Part shown: positions 10,302-22,490 of the stretch, one piece after another
How positions within the stretch are numbered: position 1 is the first letter of the stretch
How the letters are laid out: every line of letters starts with the position of its first letter
NCBI RefSeq assembly: GCF_008831285.2
Contig: NC_045140.1
Span: forward strand, 27,298,131-27,362,130
Reading direction: 5' to 3'
Length of the DNA stretch: 64,000 bases
Source of the DNA: Nymphaea colorata
Taxonomy: Eukaryota > Streptophyta > Magnoliopsida > Nymphaeales > Nymphaeaceae
Made by a program: the position numbers and the translations under genes
The notes under the pieces: model-generated
Databases searched by the model: none
The model's input: the letters and a program-made list of their open reading frames with translations, nothing else
What the model was told of the DNA's origin: nothing

Positions 10302-11559
10302 GTACCATGCACAGCTTGACTTGCCTTCCAAAGTAGAAAGTCTTCCTCATGCTTCACTAGCAAGTCCTTGCTAGCTGGTGACATGGACTACCTTTTAATA
10401 TAAAGAAAATGAAACTCCGCAAGAAAATTAATAATGGTGATTGTATTGCATTGTTATTTCCTCATCTTAGTTAGGTTAGAGAATTTATTTTTCTCATGTA
10501 CTTTTCTATTCATAATTAATGTCTGTTTTCAAGAGCAACAAAAGGTCCGATTAACCGGGAACACAATCTTTCTTATGAGACATACATGTATTCAACGACG
10601 TAAGTTTAAGAAATTAAGTGCAACGAAAATGAAAGGAAGAAAGTTTTTTAGGACAAGTAAAATATAGAACAACGAAGTAAATGAGAGAATTGTATGGAAA
10701 GCCAAAAAACTATCTGAAGAGTGAATTTCCCATTTTAAAGGAAAGGAAACTTTTGCAAGTGAGAAATGAAGTGAGTTTCTCCAAGTTAATTTCTGCTTCT
10801 TTTAGAAGGATAGAACTTTTAGCATTGAAAACCTTTCAAATAAAGTAGAAGTCTTTGGTAAATGCGGTATCTCTCCTCCCTATGAAAGTAACCCAACTGA
10901 TGATGACAGCATTGGAATAGTTTCTGCTCTCCATTAATATATTTTCAAGAGCAAGACAGGGCAGAGCCAGTAACTTTTTTTTTTAATTAAGTCATAAATA
11001 TATAGTTAACAAATTTTTAATTGATCATGAGGAGTGATCTTATTCCTATTCCTTTGAGGTCATTCCATACAACTGAACCTAAATTCACCCGAGTTTGAGC
11101 TCTACGAGACTGTCTTTGGAGCGAGACTCACAACCTCTGGAACAGTTGGCGTTCCATTGCCGTGTTCAAAGTGCTGTTAAACAAGTTGCTTTCCACGAAA
11201 ACAAAAGAAAGGAAAATAAGGCGTGTTTGAACTTGTTCAGTTGGTGTCCACAAGAAATTAAACAAGGGACGTGTCCTGGTCCAGCTCCGTCCATTTGCCA
11301 CAGTTCTGATGTTTCTTGGGCCGAAATCAGCGCCTTGAACAAGTTGAAACCTGCAATGAAAAAAAGCTATGGCTCCTTTCACTTATCAGCCGATAAATAT
11401 ACGAACCCAATAAACGTTGGAGCATACGCCCATGTTGGCCATTGCAGCACTATCTTGCGAATTTTTTTATTTAAACAAAAAGTTAAAATATAAATAAGAA
11501 AAAATGGCCGATAAGTAACGGCCGACACTGTGCAATATCGGTCCTGATATTTAGAGACC
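10302..11559. other. Intergenic, no gene recognised
   Basis: AT-rich spacer. A 132-codon plus-strand frame at 11095-11493 shows no family motif and is not called. Confidence 0.45.
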
Positions 11560-11989
11560 GGCATCAAAGACCAGAGTGGAAAAATGTCGACTGGTAGAAA
11601 TCTCATTTGACGTATCAAGTGAGCCTCTGGGACTGGACCCATGTCACATTCTAGGATTTAAAATTTTTCCTTCGAATTCGTAAATACATAATTCGAAATA
11701 TGTGGGCGATAGAGAAAAAGGAGAGGGGAACGAACTAGTTTCATTTTAGAATTGATTTGTGTATATATTAAATACACGGAAAATTTGAAGACTCAAAAGT
11801 GAAAGTGAAGCAGGGACTTATGTCGTAGACCTGTCGTTTCAAATAATTAAGTTTGTCAAGACGCAGAATTTGATCAACACAGCTCTGGTTTTCATAACAA
11901 GTGTCCTAATCGGACTTGACGAAGCACAGGTCCAATCCCAATTCAACTCGCATCACATCATTGCTAAGAAAAACATCTGCAACGACCCC

Positions 11990-12108
11990 TGCGTCCGAAA
12001 AGGGTCATGCTCGCTCCCATTTCTTCCATCATATATGCGGATGATTTACTTTTCATGGCCGACTGTTCCGGTGGATCAAGTATGCAGAATCTCAACAATC
12101 GTGTTTGA
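11990..12108 (+). mobile_element. LINE reverse-transcriptase fragment (YADD box)
   Basis: In one plus-strand frame IYADDLLFMAD (12031 onward) is followed by CSGGSSMQNLNNRV and a stop. YADD is the catalytic motif of LINE reverse transcriptase and the following residues are typical. The upstream part (expected PLSPFLF) is shifted into other frames, so this is a dead scrap. It lies in the left copy of duplication S where the right copy has none. Confidence 0.65.
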
Positions 12109-13031
12109 TTGAACATGTCAAGCCTTTCACTATTGAAATCAGACATAAATATGATATTTTATATACATCTCAAATACTAATGGTCTTACATTTCTCAACT
12201 CATAAAATTTAATTTAGACATTACATTTTATGATATCAGCATTTCACATTTATCTAGAAAAACATAACGGGAAAGCAGAACCACTAGGACTAATCAAAAG
12301 GCAAAGAGTGCTAACCAGGTAGCCAAAGAAGACATGAATGAAAGTATCTATTCCTCAGTCCTTTTAATAATAGTAGGACGACAGCCATTAAGGACGCAGG
12401 AGCCACAGCCGACTCACATTTGTTCTTCTTGACTTCGATATTCATTAGACCTCTACTATTCCAAGTTCGCTGAGTCACACATTTCTTAATTGCGTTCAGC
12501 CCAAATCCAGAGTCAGTCAGAAATATTTTTCATAAACTTAACCCTTCCCGCTATGCCGAAATCCACATTTTCCAATTTCAATAATGGAATTAACGGAGGA
12601 GAACAAATGAATATTTCCAAGCATCGAACCCGTGCAAGTGCAGGTCCATGCCTTCAACAACAACAAAAAAAACGTTCTTTATTTTGAAAAATACGCCCAT
12701 CCTTTTTTTAATATTTAATGCAAAAATAATGGAAAAGGATGCCTAATGCTCGGAAAATAACAAATCATGATTCAACCAAACCAACCAGTCTACAGTGTTT
12801 TCCCGAGCTATCAAACACACCCTTCTCTGTCAGGGGCTACTCTGGCAAGCCCCTTCTCTTGTTTTTTCATTTTTTTTCTCTGTCTACAATTTTCATCATC
12901 TATTATCCTGTCTCTCTCTCTCTGTGTTGTTTTTCTTGCAAATCTATTTCATTTGATGCAATTTAATTGTTTGAGCCTAAATGTAGATCCTTTATCTGAT
13001 TTTTGAGTTGCTTTCTTTGTTTCTCTTGCAG

Positions 13032-13345
13032 ATGTGTCTGCTCAAAGTTAACATTCATTGTCAAGGATATCAGCAGAAGGTAAAGAAGCTGCTGCGAGAA
13101 ATAGATGGTGGGTATTATTCTTCAAATTCATAAAGTTCTGTTTTTCTATTCATAACTTTTGTTTTTCCTTAGATATGTCTGTACATCCGACTGTTTCCCC
13201 TTTTATTTTCCTATTACGTACACTCTTAAAACATTTGCTTTATGTTGATACTCATGTTTTCTGGTCTTGTTATGTGGTTCATTTGTCATGGCTACTGACG
13301 ACCACCAATGATGCGGAACAGGGGAAGATGCACAAGAGGGGAATG
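13032..13345 (+). pseudogene. HIPP (heavy-metal-associated) gene fragment a
   Basis: After an intron-like stretch ending TTGCAG comes an exon reading CLLKVNIHCQGYQQKVKKLL. This is the HMA domain start of plant heavy-metal-associated isoprenylated proteins, which normally reads HCDGCKQKVKKLL. The second metal-binding cysteine is Tyr here. Further right, TTTNDAEQGKM is recognisable as the next exon (usually TTIDAEQGKV). The 5' exon, the rest of the HMA domain and the prenylated tail are missing, so no functional product is expected. Confidence 0.7.
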
Positions 13346-13494
13346 GCTAGATATTGCTGCTGCTGTATCAGTTGCTGTACTATTAGCTGCTGTTGGGGCT
13401 GGCCTTTCTAATCTTCATCTTTTTGGCTCTTACTATTGTATTAGTTTCTCTTGCTGATCCACATCGCCTGAGACCTTCACCTTCTTTTGTTATG

Positions 13495-13798
13495 CATCTT
13501 GCCCTGTTCCGCATTAATGGTGGTCGTCCAACCCATGACAAATGAACCAGATGACAAGATAAGGAAACATGATGAGTACCATTAGAGAGAAAAAGGTTTT
13601 AAGAGTGTACATAGATGGAAGATAAAACTGGAACATTCTTGGATGAACAAAAATATTCATGGAAAAACAAAAATTTAGGGATAGAAGAACGAAGCTTGAA
13701 GATTTTGAAGAATAACGCCCAACATTTATTTCTTGCAGCAGCTTCTTTACCTTCTGCTTACATCCATCCAATGAATGTTAACATTGAACAGACACGTC
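13495..13798 (-). pseudogene. HIPP gene fragment b (inverted arm)
   Basis: Reverse-strand partner of fragment a. One frame reads DGCKQKVKKLLQEI, keeping the canonical second cysteine of the HMA CxxC site. The bases before it are one short, so VNIH and DGCKQ are in different frames. Near the inner end, TTINAEQGKM is followed by a stop. It is a remnant, but it shows what the ancestral HMA sequence looked like. Confidence 0.7.
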
Positions 13799-14001
13799 TG
13801 TAATAGCAACAAAAAACAAAGCAACTAAGGCAACAGACAAAGGAGCTAGATTTGGTCTCAGAACAATTGAATTGCATCAAATGAAATAGATTTTCAAGAA
13901 AAGCAGCCGAGAGAGACAGGAGAATAGAAGACGAGTGTTGCAGGAAGGGAAAAAAATTTGGAGAACAGTCCTCCCGACACCATAAATTGGGAGGACTTCT
14001 G

Positions 14002-14307
14002 TCAGCGGGGACCTTCCACTAATGCTTTTGAAAATTTATCATTCAAAAACATCGGGCCTGCTGATAAGAAATTATCACAGAAATGTCGTCTTTCAAATTT
14101 CGGTGTGCATGACCGATAATCCAGAAGGTGCAGTCATACAGATCACGATGATAGGTTTCTTGTTGATGACAACGACGACGAAGGCGGTGAGGACGTAAGG
14201 CTAGGATGAAGATTGTGATGGCAAAAGCTGTGAGTTATGCGCTTACAGGTTGACAAGAAGAAGAAGGCTATAAGGACCAATAGAAACGTATACATATGGG
14301 ATTTCAT
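14002..14307 (-). pseudogene. Truncated defensin-like (DEFL) pseudogene
   Basis: Diverged paralogue of the two DEFL genes at 22.7 and 28.1 kb. Exon 1 (14247-14307) encodes a signal peptide beginning MKSHMYTFLLVLIAFFFLST and ends at a GTAAGC donor in the same position as in the intact genes. After an intron, FSKALVEG matches FSRVVAEG of the intact genes, then TGA (14004-14002) ends it before the first cysteine. Homology stops there, where HIPP-derived sequence begins. The whole cysteine-rich peptide is lost. A TATA-like CTATAAAA lies about 75 bp upstream of the start. Confidence 0.72.
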
Positions 14308-15130
14308 GGCCTCTTTGGCTGATGAAGATTCCCTCTACTTGGACTTTTCGATGAGAAAGGCCTGCTGAATGAAGATGGTTTTATAGACAGAAAGAGAGAC
14401 ATAGCCATAAATGGTATCTGGAAATAAAATCTTGCAGTGATGAGTGAGTAAATCATTGAAATCTAGGATATACATATATAGGTAGATTGCCACATAGTGT
14501 CACAGCAAAGAGGCTACTTATTTTTGCTTGCTTTTTTGGGATAATTGTGAAGTCATTTGATCTTCATGTTTGTTTCTGAAAGAGATCTATCAGAAAGGAC
14601 TACCTGATGCTGTGAAGGAAATTTCACCAGCATTCTTAGAATGATCCGACTTTGTATAACTAGATTCTAATGAAGTTGGCTTCTTTTCTTTGTTTTATAA
14701 TTCCCAGAGTAGGCAGAATAACATTCCATAAATCTGAGTTGTTCAAATCTTTTGTTACCATTGATTTCTTCTTTCAGTGAAAAAATTTCCATATTTGAAC
14801 TTATTTTTTTATTTTAATTGAAAAGTAACAATTTAAAAAAAGGAAATTGAATCAGAACAAAATCGAAAAATCTATAGAATATCAGATTAACATTGAATCA
14901 GCCTGCTGGAGAAAATCAGTCGGCCCCTTCCATACAAATCTGCCAACTCACGCCAATTTCGAAGACCTTTTTTAATTTAAAAATGAATCCGAGTCCGACC
15001 TTTTAAAACTCCAAACTACATTACAATATTAACAATTGATGTTCAAAATGGATGAATATTATTAGATATAGAAAAATCTGACTGATGACCATATTCATAC
15101 TTATTATCCAATTGAATATTTAGTTAAATG

Positions 15131-17055
15131 CATGTGGATCCCCTCACGTTAATTTTTCAGATCTTTGCTTTCTACTAATTTGATAGTGGCGTGTATCCAT
15201 TACATGGCCGCCGTTGACGTTAAGAATCTAGGTTATGACTTGTTGACTAGCTGAAGCTTTCTTACTGGTACAAATCTGTGCTTTCAACGATCTGTACGAT
15301 GTTTTTCACTTGAATGCACTTTCCGGTCAAGGCCGTCGGAGTTACTAGATTTTTGCTAAACCGTTACTTAGGAGCTGAAATATTAGAGTAGACCATCTGA
15401 TCTGTCTCTCTTACAAACTATTCAAGCACAAAATTTTGATATTGCACGCACATTTTTGTTTATCGAGTAGACATTATTCTCTTAATTTGTTAGAGTCAAA
15501 CTTCCCCAAATTTGGCCCTTTTGTCCTAGCATAATGTGAATATAGGCTAAGATGGATGAGACTGCAGGGTAGCAAAAGCTTTATTGGTCTTCATTGATTT
15601 TCAGAATAATGTTCTTCAATTCACGATCTATATATATATATATCTGTGTGTGTGTGTGTGCGTGTGTGTGTGTGTGTGTTTGCTGATTCAATGATTTATT
15701 ACCTTTCATGCCAGAATTAGAAAATGTCATATTGTATGAAGAGGTCCGGCTCTGTGCACCAAAAATGCCGTATGTTTTCCCTCGCCATTAAGAGGTTGAT
15801 CCACAAGATCATAAGAATTTATTCAGCTAGAATTGAATTTCATTAACTTTTCACTTATTGTGACATACTTTTCCAGAATGTCTTGGATGATTGTGTATGT
15901 AGCTCATATCTTGTCAATGCTTTTGTTATTTTTGATCATTTTGAAAAGCCATTTTCTTTTCAACTTTTAGTAGGTTGTAGGTGAGGCTGGGCATTGTGTT
16001 GGGCCGGGCTGGATCGAGGCCCAACAAAATTGGGTTTCCATCGGCCCGAAGCCCTTGTTAACGGCCAAACCAGGCCTGCTTACTTATGAGCCTAACTATC
16101 AATTTTATACATGTCGGGTACTTGATTTGACGTCTTTGATATTTGAAACTCTTAATGTTTTACATTTTAGTATCTCAAAAAATCCTTGATGACCTGCCAA
16201 GAGTTTCTAAGAGAGCCATCGATGATACAAGAAGAGTTTATAAGGAAGACAGTAGTGATGCACAAAAAGGTTTCCAACTAGCCAACTGCCAGCATCATGC
16301 CAAGCAAGAACATATATATATATATATACTGGCCGACACTTCTTAAGTGCCGGACACTATCTCTGCGCAAAATAGCAGAAACCCATAAAGATACGGCATG
16401 AACATATGTCCAGATCTTATGACAGCATTGATAGAACATCTAAACGGGGCCTTCATTCATAACTGTGATTAAATTAGCCTTTTTTCGTTTGCTTGGTCAA
16501 TGATTTGCAAAAAGCACCGCTCCCTTCAGTTCCCGAGTTCATCCTGTCGGAACCTTTTGGCTTAATCCAACCTCAAGTAGCCACTAATGATATGATAAAG
16601 GTGGTATGTTTTGTCCCCAATGATTGTGACCTTCATACCCATGCCCATAAAGGTGGTATATATTCTATACTCTCGGATAATTAATATGGCCAGCGATGAT
16701 CGGATTCCCCTTCCTATCAACTGATGTTGTTTGGCTTCTCTGTAAGTAAATCTGATGGATCTTAAATTGGACTACGGAGATGTTTTTCAAAACTATCTGC
16801 ACCATCCCTGTCCCTGACTTAAGACGTTGATTCTCCCGTGCCTTGAAACTTAAAACACGAACAAAATCATTCTACTTTTTGGTTGAAAATCTAAACATCC
16901 GATTTTGAGGTTTCTTTTTTTCAGCATTGTTGAAATGTGGTTGAATTGCTCTGTAGGTATATGTGTGTGTATCTATATATCTGCTTAATCTCAAACTTGA
17001 TACCAGTGGCACGGCTTATTATTTTGTAGCAGGTGTAAGAATGTGACACTTTGAT
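15131..17055. other. Intergenic with simple repeats
   Basis: No gene recognised. A GGGCCGGGCTGG...GGCCC stretch at about 15990-16080 is a common plant repeat pattern. A 67-codon frame at 16143-16346 ends in an (AT)n tract and is not called. Confidence 0.45.
15628..15680. repeat. Compound (TA)n(TG)n microsatellite
   Basis: TA dinucleotides followed by about 20 TG units with one CG interruption. Confidence 0.9.
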
Positions 17056-17640
17056 GAGGATGTCAATACATCTGATTTGGATCAGATATGTGATTGAACT
17101 GTTCTAAAAATATCTGATCAGATTCAGATTAGATTTATTTTTACACAATATCCTCTATCTAATGCCCTTACATTTTGAGAAACAACCAAATTCAGTTCAA
17201 AATTCTAATTCAGATTGAGATTCGGATTCAGATATACATGTAAAAATCAGATTTGGATCGGATACATCTCATGAAATCAAATTTTGGATTCGGATTCGGA
17301 TATTACTTTTCTTTGTTTAAATTTGAATCCGATTATGTGAATATCCGAATAAGCAGATACCGAGATTGGTATTGTGAAATGCAAATGCAAAAAAAGAACC
17401 GTGATATATAGTTTATAAATCCAATTCCAGTTTCCTTCTCAAAACGCAAACCAGATGGACACAGTGTCTATTACACGAAATATATGTCCACAACCAGATT
17501 AATTAGTCTGTGTAGAGGTTCTGGTAGGCTTTTATGTATAAGGATCCAAAATGACTTTAATTACTTGGGCGCCGGACTATATCAACTCAAGGACTGATCC
17601 CTCATAAAATGAACCATCTAGATTGCATCGTTAACTTTAA
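16985..17640. repeat. Duplicated block, copy 1 (related to 21665-22490)
   Basis: Contains the phrases CACGGCTTATTA, ATATATGTCCACAACCAGATTAATTAG and ATCAACTCAAGGACTGATCC. All recur in order at 21665-22490, the later ones also at 27540-27800. The block includes a MITE-like repeat (17056-17365) at the same relative position. No gene inside. Confidence 0.7.
17056..17365. repeat. MITE-like GGATTCGGAT-rich repeat
   Basis: Begins GAGGATGTCAATAC and is rich in GGATTCGGAT / ATCCGAAT units. Its far end is truncated relative to the copy at 21775-22196. Confidence 0.6.
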
Positions 17641-19240
17641 ATATAGACCAGAGTGCGAAAACGTCCGCTTTGACGCGTATGATACGTCCAATGAGTCTCT
17701 GGGAAAGAACCCATGTTACATTCTTGGATTTTAAAATTTGAAGACTCAAACGGAAAAGTGAAGTGAAGGATTTCTATCCTACACTGTCGTTTCAAATTAA
17801 GTTTGTCAAGATGCAGTATTTGGTCAACTCAGCTCTTGTTTCAGAACAAGTATCTGCTTGTTTTTTTCTGCAGGCAGTTCCGGAACCCAGATGGAAGAGA
17901 GTTAGAGAACATATTATTTCGAAAAATATGCACGTCCCTTTTTTTAATATTTAATGAAAAATAATGGATTTGAAAAAATTACAAAAAACTGCCTAATGCT
18001 CGGAAAAAAAGAAATCATGATTGGGGCTACTCTGGGGAGCCCCTTCTCCTGTTTTTTCTTTTTTCTGCGTCCACAATATTCATCCTCTATTATCCTGTCT
18101 CTCTCTGTTGTTTTTCTTGAAAATCTATTTCATTTAATGCAATTTAGTTGTTTGGAGCCTAAATCTACATCCTTTATCTTATTTTTGAGTTGCTTTTTTT
18201 GTTGCTCTTGCAGATGTGTCTGTTCAAAGTTAACATTCACTGTCATGGATATCAGCAGAAGGTAACTACACTCTCTTTAAATTGATGCTCTACCATGTAA
18301 CGAGTGTAGCAGGAAAATTTCTCATTCAATAAGAGCTCCTCCTTCCCACGTATATGATTGTTTCTAGTATTTGCTTGAGTTCTTCTTTTCTTTAATTGCC
18401 ACAGAGTGTCACAGGAAAGAAGCTACTTATTTTTCCCTTTTTTTTGGGATAATTGTGAAGCCATTTGAGAACGGGCTACCTGACGCTGTGCAGGAAATTT
18501 CACCAGCATTTTTAGAATGGTCCGCCTTTGTATAATTAGATTCTGATCATGATGAAGTTGGCCTCTTATTTTTGGTTTACAATTCCCGGAATAGGCAGAA
18601 TAACATTTTTCCCCCAACCAAGGAGGTATTTTCATTTATATGTGAGCGACCAACTAATTCCATAAATCTGAATTGTTAAATCTTTTATGATCAGTTGATT
18701 TCTTCTTTAAATGAAAGGAGGTTTCAAAATCGGCTCACCCAGAAGGGTCGGGATTGTTTTGAATATTTTAACTGATTTTTTTAGATTTTAATTTAAAAGT
18801 AACAATTAAAAAAAGAAATTAAATCAGAACAAAATCAAAAGATATACAGAATTATCAGATTTCCCATTGAATCAGCCAGCGGGAGAAAATCAGTCCGCCC
18901 CTTCCATTCAATTCTGCCAACACGCCCAATTTATCAGTCAATTCAAATTGATTTACTCACACCTTTTGTGGGGCTACTGTTGGTAAAATTAAAGATGTCA
19001 ATGGATTGGATTCAATCAAAATGCACTTGACTATAGCCGACATCTGATTTACTGAATGTTTACATATTCGGATTCGAATAAAGAAACATGTACCATATTT
19101 CAAATGAATGTTTAAGCTCATGTGAACCCAATACAAGTCAGACTTTGTTTTCCATTCAAAAATGAATCTGAGTTCGGCCTTTTAAAAACCCAAACTACGT
19201 TATGATATTAACAACCGATTTCCAAAATGTATGAATATTA
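17640..19240. repeat. Segmental duplication S, right copy
   Basis: Matches 11560-15130 piecewise. It lacks the LINE scrap, the inverted HIPP arm and the DEFL pseudogene, so it is less than half as long. Its start continues directly from the block at 16985-17640. Confidence 0.72.
18214..18262 (+). pseudogene. HIPP exon fragment c
   Basis: After TTGCAG the exon reads MCLFKVNIHCHGYQQK and then leaves the HIPP sequence. As in fragment a, the second HMA cysteine is Tyr (HCHGYQQ), so that change predates duplication S. Only about 16 codons remain. Confidence 0.6.
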
Positions 19241-19405
19241 GATATAAAAAAATCAAACTGACCTAATTGAATATTTATTTAAATCGGAATGTAATTCTAA
19301 TCTGTCATTATTAAATCTCAATCTGAACCAATTTTTTAATCATACCCAACTTTCAAAAGCATTCGGTCCCATCGTATTTCATCTAAATCTAATCCATTGA
19401 CTGAG
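18992..19405. repeat. MITE-like GGATTCGGAT-rich repeat
   Basis: Starts AGATGTCAATGGATTGGATTC and ends AATCCATTGAC, so the two ends are inverted complements of each other. The interior has ATTCGGATTCGAA-type units. Confidence 0.65.
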
Positions 19406-21664
19406 AACTCGTTTTTGTTAAAAAGAAGGGAAAATAGTATGGATTTCCACTCCTACTTTTTTTTTTCACGAAAAATTATTCCTCCTGTGATCAAACGTGG
19501 CTGACTATTTACTAGGCTGGAGCCGCCGGACGCTTGTGATACCTCCATCACCAACCGCCTGAGCAGGCAGCAGCCTTCTTCTTTTTCTTCCTAAGGCTGC
19601 CCGATGAAGGGAAACGACCCTCTTTCTCTTCTGTGGATGACTCGTCCTCTCATGGCAGATGAAAACAATCGAGGCTGCAAAACATCTACTTGGTGAATGA
19701 AGGAGCTCCGATGACTTTAGGTTTCACAAATTTTTGAAGGCCATTTTCGATTTCCCACGATCATCCGTTGGTGCCCGGCATTCTTGCTTTGGCCATTTTA
19801 CATTCTTTGGCAAACATCTTTTAACGTCTTGACATTTTGGGTGTTCCCTTTGGAAATTTATGGGGTTCTTTTTTGGACGAGGATCTCAACCTCGCCGTCG
19901 TCACGAACCAATCATCTTGTAGTTGGCTTTTGTATGTTCTATGGGTCTTTTGATTGTTAGCTTGTACTGTGCAATACAGGATTTCTAAGCGCATCCTGTA
20001 AGGACTCTATAGTTCTGTTCGATGCTCTAGCCATCTTGATTTTGCTCAGGCGATTCCACGAATGCCTGATGGGCATCAAATAGGCCGGCGGATTTCCGTC
20101 CTCTCAATCCAATTTCCGGCGAAATGAAGGACAGCTTGTCTTTTGCATTTTTCTCTTCCGTCTTTGAGTAGTGGACTCGCTCTTTCTGGTTATGCATTGA
20201 TGAAGGGGAGAAGGTAGATCATAGGATGTTTTTTTATCTACTGCTGCTTCCGGAGCATTTTGGTGATCGCAACTTCAATCTATGTAGGCCTAAAAATGAT
20301 GTTCTCGATATTCTTGTTCTGTCCAGAATATTATTCTACTCCTCCTGTTGTACCGAGAGAAAATATGCTGTTGAGACACCCATAATTGACCCATTTTGTT
20401 AACATTTGTAATAGTAGTCGTATAGATCAAGGAAGTATACGATTCACAATCCAATTATATGCAGGACCATCAGTTTGGAATTACCATCCCAAGCTGCTTA
20501 TTAGTCCATCCTATCTATTCGCATATTTATATGCTAATATGCCCCTTAATCATTTACTTTTTTATATAGAGGGTAGGGTGTCCCTTGAGCCATTTGAATT
20601 ATTGTACCTGAGCCAAAAATGTCTGACTCCGCCTTTAGATGCTTGAATTTTTAAGTTCATTGCAACTTATGTGCCGGCCATGGATGTCGCGCCAAGCCCC
20701 CAACCATGGCTGCCTCAACATGCAGTTATGCCGCGCACTTCGTTCTTGGCAGCGCAGAAATGGTGTTGTGATTAGAGTAGCTCATCCCGCTAAAGATAAA
20801 TATGCACTTAAAAGGGCGTTTGATTGGTCCGGTATTTTGATTCTGGAATGAAAATTCGACAAAATATCACAACGACAGGGAAGGATCCAGAGACAAGGGT
20901 GGGGAAGATAGAGAAAGGGTGGAGAAAACGCCATCTCTCATCAATCCCTTGACAGAGCGAGTGAGACAGAGAGAGAGCAAGGGCAAGGAAGATCTTCATA
21001 TCCCTGCTGTAACCTGTTGTTGAAGAGTTGAAGACTCCCAATCGGCTGCACTTCACTGCTGGCGGAGATGAAGGAGAAAGAGAGAAGATAGCTAACGGGC
21101 AGGGATGGAGGAGAAGGGCGTGTTAGGGCATTGGGTGAGGGGGCAGAACACGGTCGACGGAATTTTGATTCCAGATTTGAATATCAAGGATTGTCTATTC
21201 AAATTGAAATATCGAATCAATTGGTTTGCGCATGCAGTTTTGTGATTTTAGTTTCTAGGACTTGCCGACTGCTTGCTGATAGAGTTGAGTCGATATGTGT
21301 GCTTCCTGTCAATTTTTTTCCTCTAGTGTTCCAAATTTTCTGAATTGTCACTTTAATTGTGTAAAGAATTGGCTTGAGTGCAGATGCAGTTGCTCGAACT
21401 GGAGAAGCCTTGTTGCTTGTCACAAATATTATTTGCAAGCCTGCTTACGGAAGTTTAGCCTTAGCAGTAGTAGAGTACCAAATCTAAAGACTAAGTATGT
21501 AATCTATGTTTTTAATGAAAAGTCGATTCACATGCGTGCGCCTTGATAAGCGACAAGCGCCCATATCATGACATGTCGATATGGTGCTAATTTCATCATT
21601 TCAATCCGCGAACGAGTTTATCATAATGAGACGACCAGGTGTCTCTCTTTTCTATATCAATATC
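19406..21664. other. Gene-poor region with possible LINE ORF1 scrap
   Basis: No intact gene. 20810-21200 has GA-rich sequence and two ATTTTGATTC segments about 330 bp apart. At about 21382-21475 the plus strand reads ADAVARTGEALLLVTNIICK, an open stretch I cannot assign. Confidence 0.4.
19739..19930 (+). mobile_element. Possible LINE ORF1 (DUF4283-like) fragment
   Basis: One frame reads GVPFGNLWGSFLDEDLNLAV followed by VTNQSSC. It resembles the gag-like first ORF of plant LINEs, where a G-NL-G..LDEDLNLA pattern is common. A stop lies just upstream. The assignment is from memory of the pattern and is tentative. Confidence 0.3.
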
Positions 21665-22490
21665 ATAAGGTTGTAACTTCTTTCATCTCAAACTCGATAC
21701 AAGTTACACGGCTTATTAATGTGTTGCAATTGACCTCTGACTTGGTTGGTGTGAGAATGTGTACTTTGGACGTGGTATGCCAATACGTTTGATTAGGATG
21801 GAACATCTTGATTGAACCGAACCCAAAAAAAAGTTCCGATAAGTAAAAAATAATAATATCCGTTTAAGAAATTGGATCATATTCAGATTTAAAAAATGAC
21901 ATCCAATCAGATTTGGATTAAAGATATATATAAATAGCTGATGGATTTGAATCTGATTTACTTCTAAATAAAATCATATATCTAATGCCCTTCCATTTTG
22001 AAAATCGGTCAAATTTGGTTCAAAATTTGGATTTTGATTCAGATATAAATGTAAAAATCAGATTTGACAGATCTTAAAATCAGATTCAGATTCAGATATG
22101 ACTTTTCTTTGTTTGAATTTGAATATGTGGAAATCTGAACAAACAAATATGGTTAAGGGTATATCTTATTTGAATCTGATCTGCTGACCTCCCTACTTTA
22201 GAGCTCGAGATTGGTCTTGTGAAACTCAAATGCATTTAAAAAGAACCGTGACATAAACTTTAGAAATCCTAGTTCGATTTCATTCTCAAAATTCCAAAAC
22301 CAGATGAACAATTTCTATAAACCAAGAATATATGTCCACAACTAGATTAATTAGTTTACATGGAGGTTTTGATAGGCTTTTACTTATAATGATCCAAAAT
22401 GACTGTAGTTATATGCATGCCGGACTATATCAACTCAAGGACTGATCCATCATAAAATTAACCATCTAGATAGCATCTTTAACTTCAATT
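21665..22490. repeat. Duplicated block, copy 2
   Basis: Matches 16985-17640 in order, including the internal MITE-like repeat. Its right part continues into the DEFL-gene duplication. Confidence 0.7.
21775..22196. repeat. MITE-like GGATTCGGAT-rich repeat
   Basis: Starts GGTATGCCAATACG and ends CTGCTGACCTCCCTAC, diverged versions of the GGATGTCAA / TTGACATCCCTAC termini seen elsewhere. The interior is GATTCAGAT-rich. Confidence 0.6.

Larger units (their letters stand above)
12880..13945. repeat. Tail-to-tail inverted repeat of HIPP sequence
   Basis: The left arm (about 12880-13345) and the reversed right arm (about 13495-13945) carry the same HIPP intron, exon, intron and next-exon start at roughly three-quarters identity, separated by a spacer of about 150 bp. 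Markers in both arms are an intron with CTATTTCATTTGATGCAATT, the exon with AACATTCATTG, and GCGGAACAGGG near the centre. A transcript through both arms would fold into a long imperfect hairpin. Confidence 0.8.
11560..15130. repeat. Segmental duplication S, left copy
   Basis: Three stretches match 17640-19240 in the same order: about 11560-11905, about 12690-13080 (ending in a HIPP exon) and about 14484-15130. The material at 11905-12690, which includes a LINE scrap, and at 13110-14484, which includes the inverted HIPP arm and a DEFL pseudogene, is absent from the right copy. Confidence 0.75.

Noticed and set aside
15990..16080. GGGCCGGGCTGG...GGCCC stretch considered as a GC-rich regulatory island
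   Set aside because: Common dispersed plant repeat pattern; no gene nearby.
20810..21200. Possible MITE with ATTTTGATTC near both ends
   Set aside because: The ends are direct rather than convincing inverted repeats, and no target duplication could be seen.
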